Translations under genes and position numbers: made by a program
Shown: piece by piece, positions 44,801 through 54,600 of the stretch
Numbering within the stretch: position 1 is the first letter of the stretch
How the letters are laid out: each line of letters opens with the position of its first letter
DNA from: Taeniopygia guttata
Lineage: Eukaryota > Chordata > Aves > Passeriformes > Estrildidae
DNA: 64,000 nt
Direction of reading: 5' to 3'
Assembly (NCBI RefSeq): GCF_048771995.1
Contig: NC_133024.1
Location: 22,150,001 to 22,214,000 of the forward strand
The notes under the pieces: generated by a model
Seen by the model: the letters and a program-made list of their open reading frames with translations, nothing else
The model's database searches: none
Told to the model about the DNA's origin: nothing

Positions 44801-46044
44801 AAAGCAAACTACTAATGTGTGACCCAGTGTAGTTCCTCACTAGATTGCAATGCACAGTACTGTCAACTTGACTTCCAACTAGCCATAAGCACTCACAAAA
44901 AGTAGTTTGCAGCTGGTTATCTCAGGTTAAATCTATTTTGTAAACATTTCATGCTGTCCTGACTGCTTTCTCTCCCAGGTGGGCCATGAGAAACAAGCAA
45001 AGTGGTCAGAGAGCAGCCAGGCAAATAGCAAAGTTAAGCCAACTGAAACGGAGAAGAAATATTCAATCACTGTAACTGACTACAGTCTAAGGTTGTTGGC
45101 TGTTCCTAATAATAACTAAAAACAATGAAAGTACTGCGGGCTTTAAGTTTGTGCCAACATCTCCTCAGTGAACACCAGTTTTCAGCAATGCTCTCAATGT
45201 CTGATTCCATTTGCTCCCCTTCCTCCATCCTGTTGCTTTGCAGTTGGCGATTCCCTTGAAACACTAGTTTTGTTTTCTTTTGCAAGGTATAATTGGTACC
45301 ACCCTCTTAGGTATAAATTCCTTTGACTAATTTGCTCAAACAGACCATATTAAATAAATATATAGTTCTAAATAAATATATGGTTCTGTAGTAGTAAAAG
45401 AATCTCCTCTGTCCAACAACAGACTTCCTGCTGTTTAGCCTTGTGTCAGGAGAAGTTTACTTCCAAAACCCAGCAATTTAAAACTTAAGAGAAGGAAAGA
45501 AACAAACACATCTTATAATAGAAAAACAAAAGATGTAATAGTAAGATCAAACAAATGCCAAAAGTAATGCAGCAATGCATCAAAAAAATCCTTCCAAAGT
45601 GGATTTGTTACTCATGCTACCTGGATCTAGTGTGTTAGATGATATGCAGGACACCTGAAATAGACACTGGACAGGCATTTCAAGATGAAAAATATGTTAA
45701 AAAGAAAAATACTGGCCTCTGACTGAAAAAGTCTGGTGGAGTTAAAATCTGATTTCAGTATTACCTACAGAGACAGGTCTAAGCAGAATTTTCAGGGGAA
45801 GGACTTTGAGAGCTCAGGCACAACAGGAACAGCAGGCACGGGGCTTAGTCCAGAACTTCACCATGACCAGAGTAAAAATAAAATTTGGCAACACCAAGAG
45901 TGGGAACTGGAGCTGAAGTAAGAAAGGGGTGAGTGGTGGAAGAAGGCAGAAGTTACTGTTGGTTCAATACTGAAGTCACAATATTACAGGGAAATACTCA
46001 CTACTGAGATCTTCCACTGCATCTTCTACTGGTTCCCCTTCCAT
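8877..46044 (-). CDS. CFAP44: CFAP44 (WDR52), axonemal WD-repeat/coiled-coil protein
   Basis: Axonemal protein of motile cilia and sperm flagella. Its relative FAP44 forms, with FAP43, the tether holding the inner dynein arm f (I1) head. I read 33 coding exons with GT/AG borders and continuous phase: 46002-46044 (exon begins 46069), 44153-44330, 43001-43163, 41897-41999, 41365-41581, 39845-39959, 39162-39326, 37893-38048, 37235-37282, 36359-36458, 34414-34508, 32582-32788, 31541-31651, 29723-29875, 27757-27975, 27142-27284, 25996-26278, 24032-24087, 23439-23601, 22984-23114, 21824-22041, 21273-21438, 19815-19992, 18265-18750, 16628-16831, 15985-16177, 14892-15002, 13285-13415, 12039-12155, 11267-11468, 10414-10574, 9521-9655, 8877-9011. 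The sum is 5,286 nt, about 1,761 residues. The human protein is about 1,854, so some N-terminal sequence may be missing. Stop TAA is at 8879-8877. Confidence 0.95.
9013..9045 (-). repeat. Duplicated polypyrimidine tract at last CFAP44 acceptor
   Basis: Two near-perfect copies of a 15-base unit (CATTTTTTTCCTCTC on the - strand) lie in tandem directly upstream of the AG used by the last coding exon (exon starts 9011). The duplication doubles the pyrimidine tract of this splice acceptor. It also moves any original branch point 15 bases away. Confidence 0.85.
12876..12890 (+). repeat. Poly-T run
   Basis: A 15-base T homopolymer in a CFAP44 intron. No element body was recognised next to it. Confidence 0.8.
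17560..17960 (-). mobile_element. Ancient CR1-type LINE 3' fragment
   Basis: Diverged intronic sequence read on the - strand. Its + strand text follows the order of the old amniote CR1 family consensus as I remember it: a 'tgagttcca.agctta' start, 'atttcattt', 'tttatcacatct', 'tcttttccatgag', 'ttttgtaccttttctaatcc'. Similarity is patchy, indicating great age. There is no coding capacity. Assignment is from memory of the family, not a search. Confidence 0.5.
17991..18014 (+). repeat. Poly-T run (24 bases)
   Basis: Uninterrupted T24 in a CFAP44 intron, preceded by T/C-rich sequence. It is likely length-polymorphic. It does not touch an exon (nearest border 18265). Confidence 0.85.
20450..20566 (-). 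mobile_element. CR1 LINE 3' end, reverse orientation
   Basis: The + strand reads catagaatggtttgggtt, then agggaccttaaagatca, then cccctgccatggacagggg and cactagactaggtcactcaa. This is the reverse complement of the classic avian CR1 3' end, with the tail at the left edge. It is a 5'-truncated, non-coding remnant inside a CFAP44 intron. Confidence 0.85.
20583..20820 (+). mobile_element. CR1 LINE 3' end, forward orientation
   Basis: Starts taggttagatatttggaaaa and continues through ggacactggaacaggcttcc, gacagagttcaaggagtgtt and ccttccaactcaggatattc, ending with the CR1 tail attctacgattctgtga. It belongs to a different CR1 subfamily from the neighbouring reverse copy (gacagagttcaaggagtgtttggaca type). 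Truncated and non-coding. Confidence 0.88.
26206..26229 (-). repeat. CFAP44: In-frame 12-base tandem duplication in CFAP44 exon
   Basis: GAGAGGATAAGC occurs twice in perfect tandem (26206-26217 and 26218-26229, + strand). On the coding strand it gives AYPLAYPL within [15 protein letters not shown]. The frame is kept. The two copies are identical, so the event is probably recent. Confidence 0.9.
27726..27742 (+). repeat. Poly-A run beside CFAP44 exon donor
   Basis: A 17-base A homopolymer 15 bases downstream (on the - strand) of the donor of CFAP44 exon 27757-27975. It is simple sequence with no element body recognised. Confidence 0.8.
28590..28960 (-). mobile_element. Ancient CR1-type LINE fragment
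   Basis: The + strand text shows the order typical of the old amniote CR1 3' region in reverse: cactacccttactgtgagaa, atctttccttacatt, tgttgtaacttattaatt, gtaaaaagagtaat, ccttctctctgtagaa. Then 'tcttctcatttgacaaa' and 'tttcatatgcatgctttgtgatc'. It is highly diverged and indel-ridden, and non-coding. Family placement is from memory. Confidence 0.6.
29115..29146 (+). repeat. Short tandem duplication
   Basis: The 15-mer GATTGAGTATGGAAC occurs at 29115-29129 and again at 29132-29146, two bases apart, in a CFAP44 intron. It looks like a recent replication-slippage or small duplication event. Confidence 0.85.
31732..31778 (+). repeat. Direct repeat of 17 bases
   Basis: TTTAAACAGGGGAACTT occurs at 31732-31748 and 31762-31778, a 30-base period, in the intron next to CFAP44 exon 31541-31651. 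Confidence 0.85.
35673..36294 (+). mobile_element. Solo LTR of an avian endogenous retrovirus
   Basis: An intronic fossil of about 620 bases bounded by TG...CA. It begins tgtgggaattcagggcttcc and carries a TATATAA at 36080-36086 and an AATAAA at 36180-36185, followed by caaccttgaaaac. Its layout matches passerine LTRs I remember, probably ERVL-type. A 4-5 base direct repeat (aacc/aaacc) flanks it at 35668-35672 and 36294-36298. No internal retroviral genes are present, so this is a solo LTR left by recombination. It sits antisense to CFAP44, about 65 bases from exon 36359-36458. Confidence 0.75.
37520..37705 (-). mobile_element. CR1 LINE 3' end, reverse orientation
   Basis: The + strand reads agcataattcagttggaagg, gacctgcaaggatcatct, ccaattgcctgatcacttca, gacctgaccaaaagttaaag, gcctcttaaacattgac and ctctaggaagcctgtttcag. 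This is the reverse complement of a CR1 3' region, with a degenerate tail (catagcataacatagcata) at the left. It is non-coding and intronic in CFAP44. Confidence 0.85.
38070..38112 (+). repeat. A/G-rich simple repeat at CFAP44 acceptor
   Basis: A18 followed by GAAAGG/AAAAG-type repeats. On the - strand this is a T/C tract upstream of the acceptor of exon 37893-38048, so it probably supplies that exon's polypyrimidine tract. Confidence 0.8.
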
Positions 46045-46069
46045 TGCAAAAGGTGGATGTCCTCTCTCC
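43001..46069 (-). other. CFAP44: CFAP44 acidic N-terminus and candidate start
   Basis: The exon at 46002-46069 contains an in-frame ATG at 46044-46042 ([15 protein letters not shown]). The frame stays open upstream to the acceptor at 46070, so an upstream coding exon cannot be excluded. The next exon (44153-44330) is acidic ([12 protein letters not shown]). It leads into a basic [13 protein letters not shown] segment and then [12 protein letters not shown]. Exon 43001-43163 starts the conserved HSFGYDC block and the first propeller. Confidence 0.75.
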
Positions 46070-49000
46070 CTGGCGGTGGTAAAGACAAACCTTTAGTATT
46101 TTATTTGCCATTTAGACCATTCTCATTTCCTCTCAAATGCTTTGAGATTCCCAAAGATGGTATTTGTCTTCTGCCTGTACACAAATATGGAAAACCCAGA
46201 GATATGTCCTACTTTGCAGAGTGAATTAATTGGTTCATGTTTTAGGACTCCAGGCTCTGAATAAATTGCTACAGCAAGACTTTGATCTAAATACTGTGTA
46301 ATGGTGGGAACTGACATGATTTAAATGTTTTGAGCTTCTCTTTAATGTACTGGGATGAGATCTGCTTTTGAGATAACAAGGCTATTCCTTCACCTTTGTG
46401 GTGGACTTCACAAAAATAACTGGAGATAGACATTCTAAGATCACCTATGTCTTAAATAGAAAAGCAAGAGAGATGAATCTTTAAGAAAAAAAGGGCTTTC
46501 TTCAAAACATTTTATGATGATGGAAAACAAATTTTAAAAGTTAACACAATTTTTTTTTTAATTAAACAGCTTAATAACACCACTCCCCCATATGATTTTC
46601 ATCTTTTAGATCATCTTTTTCAGGGTGCTACAATTTTTACTTGTTACTATTTTCCTCTGAAGTGGAAGAGGTCCAAATTTGTCATATAAAAACCAAACAC
46701 ACTGACCATTTTTACAAAAGCCTCAAAAAGAAGCAAAAAAGCATGCTCTTACTCTAACTTTTTTCTGCCTTTTGATTTCATAAGTGTTCTCCATTTCCAA
46801 ATGAAACACCTTAAAATGCACATTGGAGCAACTTTGCATCAATATTACAGCACGAAAACACTATCCAAAATCAGAGAATTCAGAAGTTGCATATAAAGAA
46901 ACTGAATACTCAGAATAATATGGACAGGATGCAAGCAAATCCTTCTTAATTTGTAATCATTACTTTGATACCATTAAGAAGTCCCTAATATTTCATTTCC
47001 TGTTTCCAGCTCTGGGTCAGAATCCATTTGGAAAAAATATTTTGAGGAATTGCAGGCTTTTTTGATATTTCAGGAAAGGCAAAGTGTTCTAACAAAATGC
47101 CACCCACAAGAAGAACAAAGAGGACAAAGAAATATTTCAGATATGTCATTCTTATTGTTATATAGCCAATCTTCACCCGAAAGTCCTGAGATCTGCCAGA
47201 ATCTGACTTTCCTGCATAATTTCACATAAGAATTACAAATGAACTTTTATGCCTTAGGAGTGCTGAGAAAAACTTGAAAATAGACAAGCAGAAAGTTTTA
47301 CATTTAGAAAACCAATGAAAATAAAACAAAACATGGAAGCAATATATCTCAATATATTTAAATGAAATTCATGAGTTTTTACTGGGGTAACACAACTGGT
47401 GTCACTGAAGTTGAAGAAATTGTTATAGACTATTTGCATAAATAGATAGTGGAGTGCTCAGAGACTGAATTCTAATTCCAAACCCAGTAATGACGTGTTC
47501 AATTTGTATCAGCCATTTCACCTCTGGCTGTCTCAGTTATCTCCTGTGAAAAATTAGATAATAATACTTACCCATCTTAGTAAAGTGTTTTGATATCCAC
47601 AGAGAAAAGAGCGATAAAATTTCAAATTATTATAACTAATTAGCAATCATTTATCTTCTAAAAATTAAGACTATAATAGTTTTCATTATAAATTAATTCC
47701 TATCTGGAAAATGCTTTAGGCTGAAAGAGGATATGAACATTTCCGCTTGCATTGATATCTAGGTTCTAGTTAAAAAAAGATACTGCAATATCCACTGTGC
47801 ACATTTTTGTGATGGCATTCAAGCACTGTGCCAAAGCAAACTCGAAATTTAAGGACTCAGAAGAGGTCCAAGGGGATAATGTGTCTACTTTGGCTGTAGA
47901 TTCTGGGTTTCATGAGTTGGCTGATCCTGAAAACTCTTGTGCAGGCTCACCATGGCAAAGGCATGCATCTCTCTGAATGTTGATTTTATTTTCCTGGGGG
48001 GAGTTGGCAGGTTTTTTTGCAACAGATTTCCTAAATCAGAAAGATTTAAGCCTTTTGATACTGAAAACTGAGATAGCAACAAGTAGAACTGGTGTGACAA
48101 ATCTAGTGAGAAAAAAAAAGTCAGCAATCATAATTTTTCTGCCAATGCCTGACCCAGACAGTACATTTTCCTCCTAGTCCTGGTAAATCAAGACATTGAC
48201 TTGAAATACTGTACCAGATCCACATGAGTTTCATCATTTCCAAGAACTCAGGAACTCTTTCCAAGTCAGGTTATCCTTGTTTCAGTGGACAGTGCTACAA
48301 GCTGGGAATTTCAGCCAAGTTCCACTTTCTTTCAAATTGCCTTTTTCTTAGCTATGTTCTCAAAAGCCACAGAATGGAGAAATGTGTTCATTCATGTATA
48401 TAACTTCAGTTATTTTAAAACTTAAATGTTTGTCAATTTTGCTGCCACACAGAATCTTTATATATGGAAGCCACTTAAAAATTCTCAGTAAATTTGAATA
48501 CTAAGTGATTTCTCATCTCAGACAATTGTCTCATTTATTCAAAAGACAGCATAATTAAATTAAATGGGTGTTTATTTGCTAACACGTAAACAAATTCAGT
48601 AAGATGACATCACTTTCTTTCTATTTTGTCATCCTACAGTTTTCTTCTTTCCAGAAAAGATGTTTAAATGTGTAACCCTCATAAATACAGTTCTTGCCTT
48701 CATAAACACTGTGACTGACACTTCAACTGCATAAAATACAGGAAATTAAATAATGATCAAATGCAGCCTAAAGTTTTACTTTAGAAAACAGAACATATCT
48801 AACAGTTATTTTAAGCTGTCTCTACCCCACCATTAACTGTTTAAGTGTGCTTAATTGACATCACCTATCAGCTTTTACATCCACAGAAGAGTGATCACCA
48901 GTTCTGACCACTAAATCAGTTTATGTAGAAACTATAGGAAACTATAGGCAACTATTACTGCAGAATAAAACTGCAGTGCTATTAATACCAGCAAAAAGCA

Positions 49001-50400
49001 AGAGACTAAAAAATTATCTCTACATTGTGCTACTCATGCAGGATTTATTTTTCTGGTTCATTCCAAAATGTGTTAATTTTTTGGTAGAAAAGCTTTACTC
49101 ACTAATGGGAAAAAAGAAAAAAAAAAAGGAAAAAAAAGGAAAAAGAAAACTTGGTCTTTCTTTCAGGAGAAATTGTATTATTCCTTTAGTTGTTTTCATT
49201 CCATATGAAAGAACTCCGTTTGTCCCAGGACTTCCAATCCTGACTCCTCCTAGCACTGCACTGTGAGCCTTCCAGGCTGCACTCTTTGCTCTTTCTGACC
49301 TGGGGGTAGCATTGGTCTAAAACACAGCTGCAGCATTCAGGTTTCATGAGGGGCGTTTGCCACGAGGAACTCCATACTGATCATCTCTTCCAGGGTGAGG
49401 CATCTTCTTCAAGTCTAGCTCTGCTTTGGATGTGTCTGGTTTCCTCCCATCTGCCAAGTTCTGTTTTTTTAACTCGCTTTCAAACACAGTCTCCTCAGCA
49501 CTGTTTTCTGAATCTTTCGTTTATTTTTGAAAAACAGCAAACATCTGTCTCAGCACTCCTTTTTACCTTCAGACCACATCAGCATTCATTGGGCCACTGA
49601 TGAGTACAAAATAGGCAAACAGGAGGGTCTTGCAAAATTTACTTTTGTTAAAAAAAATAAAGTCTTATAGTGTTTATATACAGAAAGAAAAATATCCAAG
49701 TGTAAATCAGGCATAGAAACCAGTGTTGTCTATCATTATCCATCAGCACTAGAAAATTAGTAATAAAAGTCAGTTTAGGCAATCAACCCAAGATCCCAAG
49801 ATAAAAATAAAAAGTACTAGAGAATATGGCTGCTCTTACAACAGCTTGAAGACTTGCGAGCAAAAAGTATCAATTCTCACAGCAGTAAAGTATATAAATT
49901 ATTTACTAGTCAGAGACTGAGACAGCAAGGATAAAGCTACAAAGCAGGATCTAGACACATTTTCTTTATCATAGTCCCATTGTCTCCCTTCTCCCTCATC
50001 AGACAGAGAAAAGAGATGGGCTGGAGCCCTACTATCATTCTCCCTACTATTACTATGTTGCACACATGCAAAATATTTTCCTATTTTACTAGGAGAAATA
50101 AATCTAATCTACAATCTTACACCTAAAGTAGCCCTCTGTTTGATCCACATATCCTAGCTCTGCCACATGCAAGCAAAAGTTTCAAGTCTATTAAAGCCTG
50201 CCCTGTGAATAAAGGTTACCAGGTTTCAACTAAGCAGAAATAAGAGCAGGTGACATCACCAGTTACTTATTAACTTACAGCGTAAAAAAACATCATAAAA
50301 ATGAGTATGAGAAGAGTACCACAAATGCAACAGGCAATAAAATTAACTGCCTCACACACGCTAAAGAAACCCCAACAAGTCCCACATTTCAGATAAGTAC
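46070..50400 (-). other. CFAP44 5' intron
   Basis: AT-rich stretch between the first supported CFAP44 coding exon and the CpG island. The acceptor at its 3' end (on the - strand) reads ttgtctttaccaccgccag. An A/G-rich simple stretch lies at about 49108-49150. I found no convincing coding exon, repeat family or RNA gene, but a short upstream exon could be hidden here. Confidence 0.5.
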
Positions 50401-50613
50401 GGGACGGTCTATCCTAGCTGTAGAACATCATTCCTGCGTAGCGGGGATAGCAGAGGGCAGGCAAGGGGCACCTGGCGCTCCGCAGGGCGGGCAGGGGAGG
50501 GAGCTTCAGCGGGGCCCTGGGGAGGGTGCGGGCACAGAGGGGCTGCGGGGGCGTGAGGAGGGGGGTTCCGGGAACAACCCACGGCACCGGCGGGCCCGCC
50601 GGGGGCGGCTGTG

Positions 50614-50815
50614 CCCGGAGCGGCCGCGGCCCCCCTCAGCCCCGGTACCTGGACCCGGAGCGGCCGCGGCCCCCCCCACAGCCCCGGTACCTGGACCCGG
50701 AGCGGCCGCGGCCCCCCCCACAGCCCCGGTACCTGGACCCGGAGCGGCCGCGGCCCCCCCACAGTCCCGGTACCTGGACCCGGAGCGGCCGCGGCCCCCC
50801 CACAGCCCCGGTACC
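50614..50815 (+). repeat. G-rich 41-42 bp tandem repeat, about five copies
   Basis: Period 41-42 bases. Full copies lie at 50640-50681, 50682-50723, 50724-50764 and 50765-50805, with a partial copy before (50614-50639) and after (50806 on). Each unit has a GGTACC and a GCGGCCGC site plus a C7-C8 run. The copies differ by one base and by the length of the C run. On the - strand each unit offers several G-runs, so G-quadruplex folding is possible. It sits in the CFAP44 promoter island. Confidence 0.95.
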
Positions 50816-50840
50816 CGGGCCCGCTCCGCCGCCCGCTCCC

Positions 50841-50853
50841 GTCTCCAGGCAAC
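50841..50853 (-). promoter_or_regulatory. X-box-like RFX motif
   Basis: GTCTCCAGGCAAC on the + strand is an imperfect inverted repeat. The - strand reads GTTGCC-T-GGAGAC, a perfect RFX half site followed by a matching second half with a one-base spacer. RFX factors drive ciliary genes through such X-boxes close to their start sites, and CFAP44 is a ciliary gene. Occupancy is not shown by sequence alone. Confidence 0.65.
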
Positions 50854-50914
50854 CACGGCGGCGGCGCAGCGCCCGGGGAGCGGAGCCAGCGGGCGGGTCG
50901 GTGGTGCTACCGGG

Positions 50915-50919
50915 CCAAT
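50915..50919 (+). promoter_or_regulatory. CCAAT box
   Basis: CCAAT within cgggccaattgcaag, 62 bases from the X-box-like motif. RFX X-boxes and NF-Y CCAAT boxes often occur together. The assignment is by motif and position only. Confidence 0.45.
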
Positions 50920-51047
50920 TGCAAGGGACGGTGGTTGTTTTACTTTGGATTGTTCGTATTTTTTCTTAAAAGTAGCCTCTGCTTTGGCCACGGTTGTGGT
51001 CCTTTCAGAGCTCAGCGGGAAAATTAACTTAGAGACAGGTCTTGAGG

Positions 51048-51288
51048 AGACCTGCGCCAGAGGAGGTTTAGGTTGGAACTTAGGAAGAAATTCTTCACAG
51101 AAGGGATGATTAGATATTGGAATGGGCTGCCCAGAGATGGAGTCACCGTCCCCGGAGGTGTTTAAGGAAAGACTGGACGAGGCACTCAGTGCCCTGGTCT
51201 AGTTGACATGGTGGTGTTGGGTCACAGGCTGGACTGGATGATCTCGAGGTCTTTTCCAGCCGAACCGATTCTGTGATTCCGTGAATTC
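51048..51288 (+). mobile_element. CR1 LINE 3' end between the two promoters
   Basis: Reads cgccagaggaggtttaggtt, ggaagaaattcttcacagaa, ggaatgggctgcccagagat, ctggtctagttgacatggtg and ggactggatgatctcgaggt, then the tail gattctgtgattccgtga. It is a 5'-truncated CR1 with CpG-rich decay, lying between the CFAP44 and ILDR1 islands. Non-coding. Confidence 0.9.
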
Positions 51289-51410
51289 CCCAGACGTTCT
51301 TCCCGCCCGCAGTCTTTAGTGTGCGCTCTCGTGCGCCTCTCGCTTGCGGTGCGCTGCCCCGGGCGGCGCAGCTCGGCTGACTTCCCGTTCACCTGTGTGC
51401 TCAGGTTATA

Positions 51411-51425
51411 CATATATATATATAA
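51411..51425 (+). repeat. (AT)n microsatellite
   Basis: A short TA/AT alternation (catatatatatataact) within a locally AT-rich patch between the CR1 remnant and the ILDR1 CpG block. Confidence 0.75.
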
Positions 51426-51661
51426 CTTTAATTTTAATACAATAAATACATGTTTTGGAATATATATTTTTCATTTTACATATATCTATTAAAAGCAGCT
51501 CTTGAAGCCTGCCGGTATTTTGTCTGGCATTCCGGCGGAGGGTGCAGGTACAGAGGGAGGGGACTGCAGCCGGCGGCAGCGCCCGGCCCACGGACAGGTG
51601 CCACGGAAGGGGAGGGACAGTGGGCGCGACGTCCCCGGGCGGAGGAGGAGGAGAGCGCGCC

Positions 51662-54600
51662 ATGGCCCCGCGCGGGCGCTGCCGGTGGGCGCTGCTGCTG
51701 GCCTGGCTGCCGGCCGGTGAGTGCGGCCCGGGGCTCACGGCCCCCTCCGGAACCGCGGCCGGCCCTGCCCCGGGACACCCCCGCGGCGCAGGGTCTGGGA
51801 CTCGGGAGGCGCCCTCGGGTTTCGCCCGGGGTTACGGTGGCGCGGGGTCGGGGCAGCGGCGGCGGCCCCGCGGTGAGGGGAAGGGGCGGCCCCGTCCGGC
51901 CGGTCGCTCTTCCCCCGCGGTGCCCTTTCCTGCCCGCGGGGCTCTCCCAGGCTCGGTGCGAAACCGTGCGGAGACGAGTTTCGCTCCCCACAGGTGCGGC
52001 TGACCTCTCTCCTAAGAGGAAGTGGCCTCCTGCTTCCTGGCAGCCTCCAGTATCGGTGGCGTGCGGCTGGGACCTGGGCGCTGGGCACGGACACGGGGGG
52101 ATCCCCTTTGGCCTCTGGCAAACGCCCAGCCGAGCTTTTGCTGCTGGATCAGCAGCCTCAGCCTCTTGGGGGTTTCTGGGGTAGCTGCAGTGCTGCTGCA
52201 CCTGCTGGGCACCTGCTCGTGTGGGGAGCAGGAGCTCACCCCCCTGCCCAGGGGCGGCCTTTAGCCAGCAGCGTTCACTCTGCCAAGCTTTGCGGGTTGC
52301 CTGACAGCTTCCAACCTCGTCTTGGAAATAAAGCGGTCATTTCGCTTCTTGGATGCCTGGGTCTTGGCTGATGATATGGCTTTAAAGTTCGGGTTTTCAC
52401 AGAGAATCGGTAATGGAAGCAAAAAAGTATAGAGGGTATGCTTGTTTATTGTCTTGCTTGACAGCTGTGTTCCTGGGAAATGCTGTAGCCAAAACTTCGC
52501 TACACTGGCTCCAGAGCTTCGTGTCTTCACTGCAAAGCTATAGATGTAGCCGAAACTTACTAGATTGGTGGTGTCCATATTTGTTCTTTCCAACCGGGAT
52601 AAGAAATAGAGCATCCTGCAGTAATGCAGTACATGTTTAGGAACCAGTTTCAGTTTGCAACTTTTTTGTTTTCATGGTGAAGGGTTATGAGAAACATTGG
52701 ACATGCAGCAACATCTGACTGTTCACCAGGGAGGAACAGTAGGTTTTCAACCTCTATAGAAAATAAGGAACTTACCTTTCAATTCTGGCTGTTTTGCAGA
52801 ACAGAGGTAATGAGAAAGCATCCCTTCCATAAAGAGATGCGGGTTTTGTTAGTAAAAAGCACACAGTGTTTTTGAATGTTTTATTCTTGCCAGAGAGATG
52901 CTGTTTTAGGAAAGTCGTGGAAAACGTTCTGTTCCCAGAATTCATAGGGGTTTCATTTAATTGACACTGAGATCACAGTTTTGCCAATCTTGAGAGTTTG
53001 AATTGGTTTCTTATGATTTTCTGCATTAAGATCCCAGAGTCAGCTATTTTCACAGTGAAAGCTGGAACAAGATGTGTTGAACTGCAGTGCTTTTGAGTAA
53101 GAGCAACTGTAACTACCTGTCAGCTGCACCTTGCTGTGCTACAGCATTGTAAAAACTTGTTTTATCTAGAGGTTACAGCTCCTGGTCTTTCTGTGTTTAA
53201 GTGCATGTGTGTGTATATCTTATTTTTCAGAAAAGCCTTGGGTTCAGGGGTTTCCCTGGCTCTCCCTGTGTTTGTGTGGTATTCTTAAGGCAAATGAGTT
53301 TGCTCTGCTTGTGCTTTCAGTTGGCTGACGAGGAGTCCCGTTTCAAACCAGAAACTGAGCAAGAGCTGCATTGACAATACTCTACTACAGAATGACCTGT
53401 TGAGGCAGCGTGCACCTCTGCAGCATCTTTTCCACAGTGTGGAAACTGTGTGAGCTTGTATTTGCCTGCAATGTAGTGTGGAGGTGGCAGCCTAAGAAGA
53501 CACTGAAAGATGCTCAACAAAGAATGATGTTTGCAGTTGTGGTCCAGATGCTACTACATAGTAGTAGCAACTTGTTCTCTTGCTCTCATCCTGAAAATGT
53601 GGACTAGAGGGAAAATCTTTTAATGTATTATAAAAATGGAGTGTTGGTTCATGGAGACCACTGTACATCCCACTTTCCTTCCTACCTATCCCGCTGTTGT
53701 GCTCCACAATTAAGAAGCAACTAGTACAGCACTGCAATCCCTGCCTGGTTCTCTGACATGTATTCCAAACACAGCATCCCACACTTGCCCTGCACTGTTG
53801 GTATTCCCTTATCAAAGGCAACTGGTGATAACTTCGCTATTGTTAATGACAAGCACAACTTACTGTACTATCAAAGTTTAAATAAGATAGAGAAGTTTCT
53901 GGAGTATAGCTGAACTACAGTATAGCTTATGAGAAGCTGTGTAAAACCTCCTTGAGTGTGTTCAGCTGCTTGGATGGAAAGTGCTGTAGAGTTTGTTAGA
54001 ATGAATACATAACAAATACATAATGATAGCTTAATTTAAAAGGAAAAAAGGGGGTAATTGACATGTGCTGTTCTGAAGTGGTTACAAACAATTAACTGCA
54101 GTGCTACAGCCTGAAAGTTGTATTGTCTTAATCCTGGTCACCAATAGATAACATTTGATGAGTGTCTGAGCAAGACCTTGACAAAATTCATTTGGTGTTT
54201 ATACAAACATAAGGCACTGTAGAAATTTTCTTATTAGGATTAAAAGCCAAGGAAGTCCTATCCCATGTGCTTCTGGGACAGTTTTCATTATGTACAAGGA
54301 GAACACAGAGTGATGTGCTGCATAATGGCTAGTCATGCTTTGGAGAAAATAATTCAGTCTGTAAAGTGGGCCAACAAAGCTTTCTTCTGTCAGAGAAAAA
54401 TGTGGCTCCTGTTCTAACCAGGGTTTGTAACCCTGGATGAATTCGCCAGAGGGGCTGGGAGGTCTGTAGGTGCAGGTCCTGGATGGGGCCCAAGGAGATG
54501 GCCTTGGGTGGTTGCTCTGGTGCAGATGGTGTGATGGGCGGCCTTAGGAGTCTGTGGGCTGATGGCCTCCTGTGTTCTTGTTTGCAGGTTGCCTCTCTCT

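Larger units (their letters stand above)
50440..52120. promoter_or_regulatory. CpG-island head-to-head promoter of CFAP44 and ILDR1
   Basis: Two CpG-dense blocks (about 50440-50940 and 51290-52120) are separated by a CR1 insertion and an AT-rich patch (51405-51490). CFAP44 reads leftward and ILDR1 rightward. The CFAP44 transcription start is inferred to lie in the left block and the ILDR1 start in the right block, just before its ATG at 51662. No TATA box is well placed for either gene, which is usual for CpG-island promoters. Confidence 0.7.

Noticed and set aside
50409-50991. Overlapping GC-rich open frames on both strands with repeated PGTWTRSGRGPP or PGLWGGPRPLRVQV units
   Set aside because: They are produced by the 42-bp tandem repeat and CpG-rich base composition. 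They are open in several frames at once, with no splice logic or homologue.
51450-52201. Frames of 244 (+) and 241 (-) codons across the ILDR1 first exon
   Set aside because: The real ILDR1 start and donor (51662-51716) lie within. The long frames come from high GC and are Pro/Arg/Gly-rich noise.
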